Of a stretch of DNA of 64,000 nucleotides, positions 60,647 through 64,000 are shown in pieces; position 1 is the stretch's first letter, and every line of letters begins with the position of its first letter. Location of the stretch: positions 124,001 through 188,000 of the forward strand of contig NC_015152.1 in the NCBI RefSeq assembly GCF_000190435.1. Direction: 5' to 3'. The stretch comes from Sphaerochaeta globosa str. Buddy. Its GTDB lineage: Bacteria; Spirochaetota; Spirochaetia; Sphaerochaetales; Sphaerochaetaceae. Position numbers and translations under genes: made by a program. Under the pieces are notes generated by a model. That model was not told the origin of the DNA and did no database searches. It worked only from the letters and a program-made list of their open reading frames with translations.

Positions 60647-61327
60647 ATGGACGAAATGCAGAACACCCCGACCAGTATGCCATTAATTGGAGACAAGGCT
60701 CCCGCTTTTACGGCAGTAACCACGCAGGGCCCGATCAACTTTCCCGAGGACTACAAGGGTAAGTGGGTCATACTCTTCAGTCATCCGGCAGACTTTACCC
60801 CTGTCTGTACCACCGAATTCATGACGTTTGCCTCTATGGCTGATGAATTCAGGGCACTGAACACCGAACTGGTTGGACTTTCCATCGACTCCCTCTATGC
60901 CCACATTGCATGGTTGAGAAAGATTGGGGAGCTCGAGTGGAATGGCATGAAGAATGTCGAAGTGAAATTCCCCGTTATCGAGGATATCAAGATGGATGTC
61001 GCCCGCAAATACGGCATGGTTCAGTCCCAGTCCTCCACCCAAGCGGTCAGGGCAGTCTTTATCATCGATCCCAATGCAGTGGTGAGAACCATTTTATTCT
61101 ATCCTGCTTCCACCGGTCGCAACTTCGATGAGATCAAGCGTGTCGTGCTTGCCCTTCAGAAGGCTGACAAGGAGCAGATTGCAACTCCTGCAAACTGGAG
61201 ACCCGGTCAGGATGTAATTATTCCTACTCCCGGCAGCTGCGGCACTGCAAAGGAACGCATGGAGAGTAAGGATGAGAATCAGTACTGTCTCGACTGGTTC
61301 CTCTGTTTCCGTAAGGAAAAGAAGTAA
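60647..61327 (+). CDS. Peroxiredoxin (Prx6 type)
   Basis: 226 residues. Peroxidatic Cys in HPADFTPVCTTEF (about residue 50), with the Prx6-type C-terminal extension that carries further Cys residues (GSCGTAKERM, YCLDWFLCF), so an archaeal-style disulphide relay is likely. Removes peroxides in the cytosol, protecting an anaerobe from air. ATG has AAGGAG 9 bases upstream. Preceded by a PerR/Fur-like site; followed by a strong bidirectional terminator. Confidence 0.94.
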   Translation: MDEMQNTPTSMPLIGDKAPAFTAVTTQGPINFPEDYKGKWVILFSHPADFTPVCTTEFMTFASMADEFRALNTELVGLSIDSLYAHIAWLRKIGELEWNGMKNVEVKFPVIEDIKMDVARKYGMVQSQSSTQAVRAVFIIDPNAVVRTILFYPASTGRNFDEIKRVVLALQKADKEQIATPANWRPGQDVIIPTPGSCGTAKERMESKDENQYCLDWFLCFRKEKK

Positions 61328-61358
61328 AAGCCCCAACATTACTATGTTCAATAGAAAG

Positions 61359-61386
61359 CAGGGAGAGCGGCGCTCTCCCTGTTTTT
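61359..61386. terminator. Bidirectional terminator between peroxiredoxin and Fe-S protein genes
   Basis: CAGGGAGAGC-ggc-GCTCTCCCTG with TTTTTA after it on the plus strand and CTTTCT on the minus strand. It serves the convergent gene ends at 61327 and 61412. Confidence 0.85.
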
Positions 61387-61411
61387 AATGAATGAACTCA
61401 ATTCTCTTGTG

Positions 61412-62023
61412 TTACTTGTAGGAAATTGCACCCTTGGTGCAGACTCGCTCACACTCATGGCATACAAGGCATTCGTTCTTGATGATCCTGTGCTTCTCTT
61501 CCTTAACGATGGCCCCGCTTGGACAGACCTTTGCACAGCGGGTGCAGTTGGTGCACAAGGATGGATTGATGACCATGGATTTTCTCCCAGCTCTCGCCGG
61601 CAGGGAGAGGATGGTCCCATACGGACAAAGCCAATGGTGCCATAGCTCTTCCTCAAAGAAGAGGGAGAGCGCTACTCCCAAAAGAACAAGTGCGGGAAGC
61701 ACCGGAAGTTTCTTTCCGGTTCTGAATACCACGACCATCATAGCCAGGAACCCTAGCAGCATAAGGATTCTGACAACTCCGTTCCTAAAGAAGGCGGGAG
61801 TTTTCAGGCTCTTGATCTTCAGCTTTTTCTTTCCATAGGCGATGGGTCTGAGGATGGTGTTGATCGGGCAGAGCCAACCGCAGTAAAAACGGGAGAAAAG
61901 AAGCGAGAGAAGGACGGAAGCAAAGAAAATTCCCATCCACAGCTGCACTTTTCCCTGAACCAACAGGAAGATGAAAAGAATTAGTGAAAGTACTTGGACG
62001 GTTCTTTGTAGTGCCTTTTTCAT
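61412..62023 (-). CDS. NapH/NosR-like membrane 4Fe-4S protein
   Basis: 203 residues. About four membrane helices with the two C-x3-C-P motifs of the NapH/NosR group (FYCGWLCP, HHWLCPYG), then a C-terminal two-cluster ferredoxin (CTNCTRCAKVCPSG, CLVCHECERVCTKG). Such proteins pass electrons across or along the membrane, often from quinol or a flavoprotein. No nitrate, nitrous oxide or FMN-transferase partner is nearby. It overlaps the upstream cupin gene by 4 bases, so the two act together. Confidence 0.88.
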   Translation of the reverse strand: MKKALQRTVQVLSLILFIFLLVQGKVQLWMGIFFASVLLSLLFSRFYCGWLCPINTILRPIAYGKKKLKIKSLKTPAFFRNGVVRILMLLGFLAMMVVVFRTGKKLPVLPALVLLGVALSLFFEEELWHHWLCPYGTILSLPARAGRKSMVINPSLCTNCTRCAKVCPSGAIVKEEKHRIIKNECLVCHECERVCTKGAISYK

Positions 62024-62349
62024 ACCTTCTCCGCCTTGTATACCCTTGGATGGGGGGCTTTGACAATAAAGAATTCCAAGGCTTCCTTGCCGGTATTGGA
62101 TATGTTCATTTTTGTATGGAACGGCACGTTCACGATGGATGCTTGATAATACTGCGCTTCCAGCTCTTCCAGCTGAATCGTCAAGCTTCCCCTTACGACA
62201 ATCAGGTAGACGTTCGAATCGGAATAGTGTTCAGGCAAAGCATCACCTGTTGCCAACACTACGTGGTTGATCATTGCCATATCGTCGCCGATCAGCTTTT
62301 CGATGACCTTCTCGTTGCTTTGTGTATACGGATAGTGCTTTTCAATCAT
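62020..62349 (-). CDS. Small cupin-domain protein
   Basis: 109 residues. The cupin beta-barrel has LPEHYSDSNVYLIVVRG, where the second and third metal ligands are weak (one His, then Asp/Asn), and VPFHTKMNISN as the second motif with one His. Could be a sensor or a small-ligand isomerase. Co-translated with the Fe-S membrane protein and divergent from a Crp/Fnr gene, 84 bases away. Confidence 0.85.
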   Translation of the reverse strand: MIEKHYPYTQSNEKVIEKLIGDDMAMINHVVLATGDALPEHYSDSNVYLIVVRGSLTIQLEELEAQYYQASIVNVPFHTKMNISNTGKEALEFFIVKAPHPRVYKAEKV

Positions 62350-62401
62350 AGAAATCTCCTTTCAGCCATACGTCTAGTATAGGGTACAATCAAGCGATAG
62401 A

Positions 62402-62419
62402 GTGTTACATATGCTACAC
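62402..62419. promoter_or_regulatory. Near-palindromic operator between cupin and Crp/Fnr genes
   Basis: GTGTTACATATGCTACAC: arms GTGT...ACAC and central CATATG match, with mismatches only in two inner pairs. It is 14 bases before the regulator ATG and in the shared divergent region, so the Crp/Fnr protein probably binds here and controls both directions (inference). Confidence 0.65.
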
Positions 62420-62433
62420 TTTTGGAGGGTGAC

Positions 62434-63093
62434 ATGGATATTGTGCAATCATTGGGCACTGTTGCTCTGTTTCAGTGTTTTTCAGACGAGGCTCTGGCCT
62501 CTTTTGTTAAGGAAGGGGGTATTACCCTTGTGCATTTTTGCAAGGACCAGCTGGTGGCGGTACAAGGAGAGTTGTGTACGACACTCGATGTAGTCTTGGA
62601 AGGTAGTCTTTCGCTGCAGAGCATCGATGACGATGGGAACGTGTTCAAGGCAAGGGTACTTGAGGCAGGGGAGATTTGGGGGGCAACTTTGTTGTTCAGC
62701 AGATGCAACCACTATCCGATGCAGGTTGTGTGTGACCGTGCCTGCTCGATTGTACGGTTGAAGAAAAGTCTGGTGTTGTCGTTGTGTACTAAAAATCGGG
62801 AGTTTTTGGTTGGTTTGCTGCAAATCATCAGCGACCGAGCCCATGAATTGGGTCTTACACTCACCAAACGCAATGAGCAGACACTCAGGCAAAGCTTGCT
62901 CGATTACCTTACACAACTTTCCCTGCAACAGGGAAGCAACACGATTCTGCTTCCCACAAGCAAAAAGGAACTTGCCGATCGCCTGGGTTTTGCACGTACT
63001 TCCTTAAGTCGGGAGTTCTCCAATCTGCAGAGCGAAGGGATATTGCGCTTTCGTGGTCGATCAGTTCAACTTCACATTTCTTCAAGGACTTAA
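62434..63093 (+). CDS. Crp/Fnr-family transcriptional regulator
   Basis: 219 residues. N-terminal cyclic-nucleotide-type effector barrel (about 10-125) without the R-S cAMP signature or the Fnr N-terminal cysteine cluster; several scattered Cys (e.g. near 19, 36, 47) might sense redox state. C-terminal winged helix with TSKKELADRLGFARTSLSREF shown as KKELADRLGFARTSLSREF. ATG 62434 has GGAGG 5 bases upstream. Likely regulator of the divergent cupin/Fe-S pair. Confidence 0.9.
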   Translation: MDIVQSLGTVALFQCFSDEALASFVKEGGITLVHFCKDQLVAVQGELCTTLDVVLEGSLSLQSIDDDGNVFKARVLEAGEIWGATLLFSRCNHYPMQVVCDRACSIVRLKKSLVLSLCTKNREFLVGLLQIISDRAHELGLTLTKRNEQTLRQSLLDYLTQLSLQQGSNTILLPTSKKELADRLGFARTSLSREFSNLQSEGILRFRGRSVQLHISSRT

Positions 63094-63121
63094 AGAATAT
63101 GTGAAGTTGGCTTGTAAGGTG

Positions 63122-63150
63122 TTGCCTTCTTACTTCTCTGTTGCTATAGA
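63122..63150 (+). promoter_or_regulatory. Promoter for the last gene of the window
   Basis: TTGCCT (63122-63127), 17-base spacer, TATAGA (63145-63150), 33 bases before the start codon. Confidence 0.6.
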
Positions 63151-63182
63151 AATGGGTAACAAGAGATGAAGGAGAATTGCCT

Positions 63183-64000
63183 ATGAAGCGAACACGTATA
63201 CTCTTGATGGTTAGTTTGGTGATGATGGTCGGAATGCTTGCCTTGGTGGCAACACCGACTGCTGAGAAACAGTTTGCGACGCTACAGAATAGTGACATCA
63301 GCTCTCAAAGTCTTGAGCACTTGAAGGGCTCGATCGATACCCTCAAGCAAGCGGTTGAGCGTGAAAGCGACGAAGCGTACAAGAATCTTTCCCACGCTCG
63401 CGCCAAGGGTGACAGAGCCGCATATAGTGAAGCGTACGAGAGCCTGCAAAAGCTTGCAAGCTATCGGATGACCAGTGAACAGACTGAAGAGCTTTTGAAG
63501 AGGATTCTGGTTCTTGAGGAGCCCAAACGAAGCGAATATGCAGCATGGCTGTATCAGACCAGTTCGTATTACAAGCCTGCCTTGACGCTCGACTTCTCAG
63601 CCGAGGGGGAGAATTATCGCTACAGCTACCGCCAGCAAATCAGGCGTGAACCCGGTCTTGAGATCACCCTCCCTGACAGCTCCCAGCTTAGGTTGAATTC
63701 AGCACACCTTGGGGTGCTTGCTGGTTGGGGTCTGACGCCCGATGAGGTTACCTATCAGCCGGGGCAGACGATTTCGATGAGCTTTACCGACCAGACGCTC
63801 TATGCCATCTACCAAAGCGGAGTGCGGTTTGTCGATGAGCTGAACAAAACCGATGTTTTCTTCGAAGCAGGGAAGGTAGAAGTTCCTACCCCTTCTGTTA
63901 GTGATGCTTCGGCTATTTTCGCTGGTTGGTATGACAAAACGACCGCCCAGCTGCTTACTGATCCCGCTTCTTACACTACCCAAGGCAAGGGGGCCCACTT
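63183..64000 (+). CDS. Secreted protein with WYD/InlB-type repeat (partial)
   Basis: Open from ATG 63183 (AAGGAG upstream) to the window edge, 272 residues visible and no stop. Signal peptide MKRTRILLMVSLVMMVGMLA with cleavage near ATPTA. A charged helical stretch (about 40-130, rich in E, K, S) is followed by beta-rich sequence and a segment IFAGWYDKTTAQLLTD that looks like the end of an InlB B-type repeat. Probably an extracytoplasmic surface protein; its remaining part is outside the window. Confidence 0.75.
   Translation, partial: MKRTRILLMVSLVMMVGMLALVATPTAEKQFATLQNSDISSQSLEHLKGSIDTLKQAVERESDEAYKNLSHARAKGDRAAYSEAYESLQKLASYRMTSEQTEELLKRILVLEEPKRSEYAAWLYQTSSYYKPALTLDFSAEGENYRYSYRQQIRREPGLEITLPDSSQLRLNSAHLGVLAGWGLTPDEVTYQPGQTISMSFTDQTLYAIYQSGVRFVDELNKTDVFFEAGKVEVPTPSVSDASAIFAGWYDKTTAQLLTDPASYTTQGKGAH

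Noticed and set aside
1-64000. CRISPR array, prophage or integrase
   Set aside because: No regularly spaced repeats, no cas, integrase, transposase or phage structural genes were seen on either strand.

Overview
The window looks like the chromosome of a free-living anaerobic spirochaete of the Sphaerochaeta type. This is inference from gene content and style: an archaeal-type split glutamate synthase, a type III glutamine synthetase, several PAS/GGDEF/HD-GYP proteins, a LacI-controlled sugar ABC importer without its own ATPase, many 4-base gene overlaps, and few ATG-only starts. No rRNA or marker gene is present to prove it. I see no prophage, IS transposase or CRISPR array.

Bases 1-11600 hold nitrogen assimilation. 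A minus-strand operon reads from about 8950 down to 346: class-II amidotransferase, FMN/Fe-S glutamate synthase core, ferredoxin, FAD oxidoreductase, GXGXG domain, glnA, an ANTAR-domain regulator, and pyrG. A tRNA-Ala lies beyond it. Type III glutamine synthetase (glnN) is transcribed divergently. A strong intrinsic terminator stands in front of both divergent units. The one before the first glutamate synthase gene lies inside what would otherwise be read as coding sequence, so the true start is moved to 8871. ANTAR proteins are RNA-binding antiterminators, so a coherent model is control of both glutamine synthetases and glutamate synthase by transcription antitermination.

Bases 11600-16400 carry two c-di-GMP proteins and a small kinase-like/membrane/GNAT group. 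Bases 16458-22567 are argCJBD followed by asnB behind a terminator. Then come a CadD-like transporter diverging from a MarR regulator with clear paired operators, and (24547-31141) a LacI regulator, a sugar ABC importer and a YicI-type alpha-xylosidase.

Bases 31142-51000 are accessory in character. There are two paralogous 433-residue AAA/DUF4143 ATPase genes about 17.7 kb apart, each flanked by direct repeats and by palindromes near its promoter. The same stretch has a truncated FAH-family duplicate, an AlbA_2 (Schlafen-type) regulator with a perfect inverted-repeat operator, a dead cupin gene, a RelB/RelE-type toxin-antitoxin pair, a PhzF gene that lacks an ATG, an SDR, a TetR-FtsX/ABC-flavodoxin module, an XRE membrane regulator, an alpha/beta hydrolase and a DsbA-like protein.

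Bases 51000-64000 hold small enzymes (DUF1905, DUF1801, methyltransferase, GNAT, M23, DUF4180, MFS, M20), a large CHASE3-PAS-GGDEF-HD-GYP protein, a 5'-damaged sugar-binding protein gene, a peroxiredoxin with a PerR/Fur-like site, and a redox group (NapH-like Fe-S membrane protein, cupin, divergent Crp/Fnr regulator). The last gene, a secreted protein, runs off the window.

The best leads are the paired leader terminators around the ANTAR-linked nitrogen operon, and the repeat-flanked ATPase genes.
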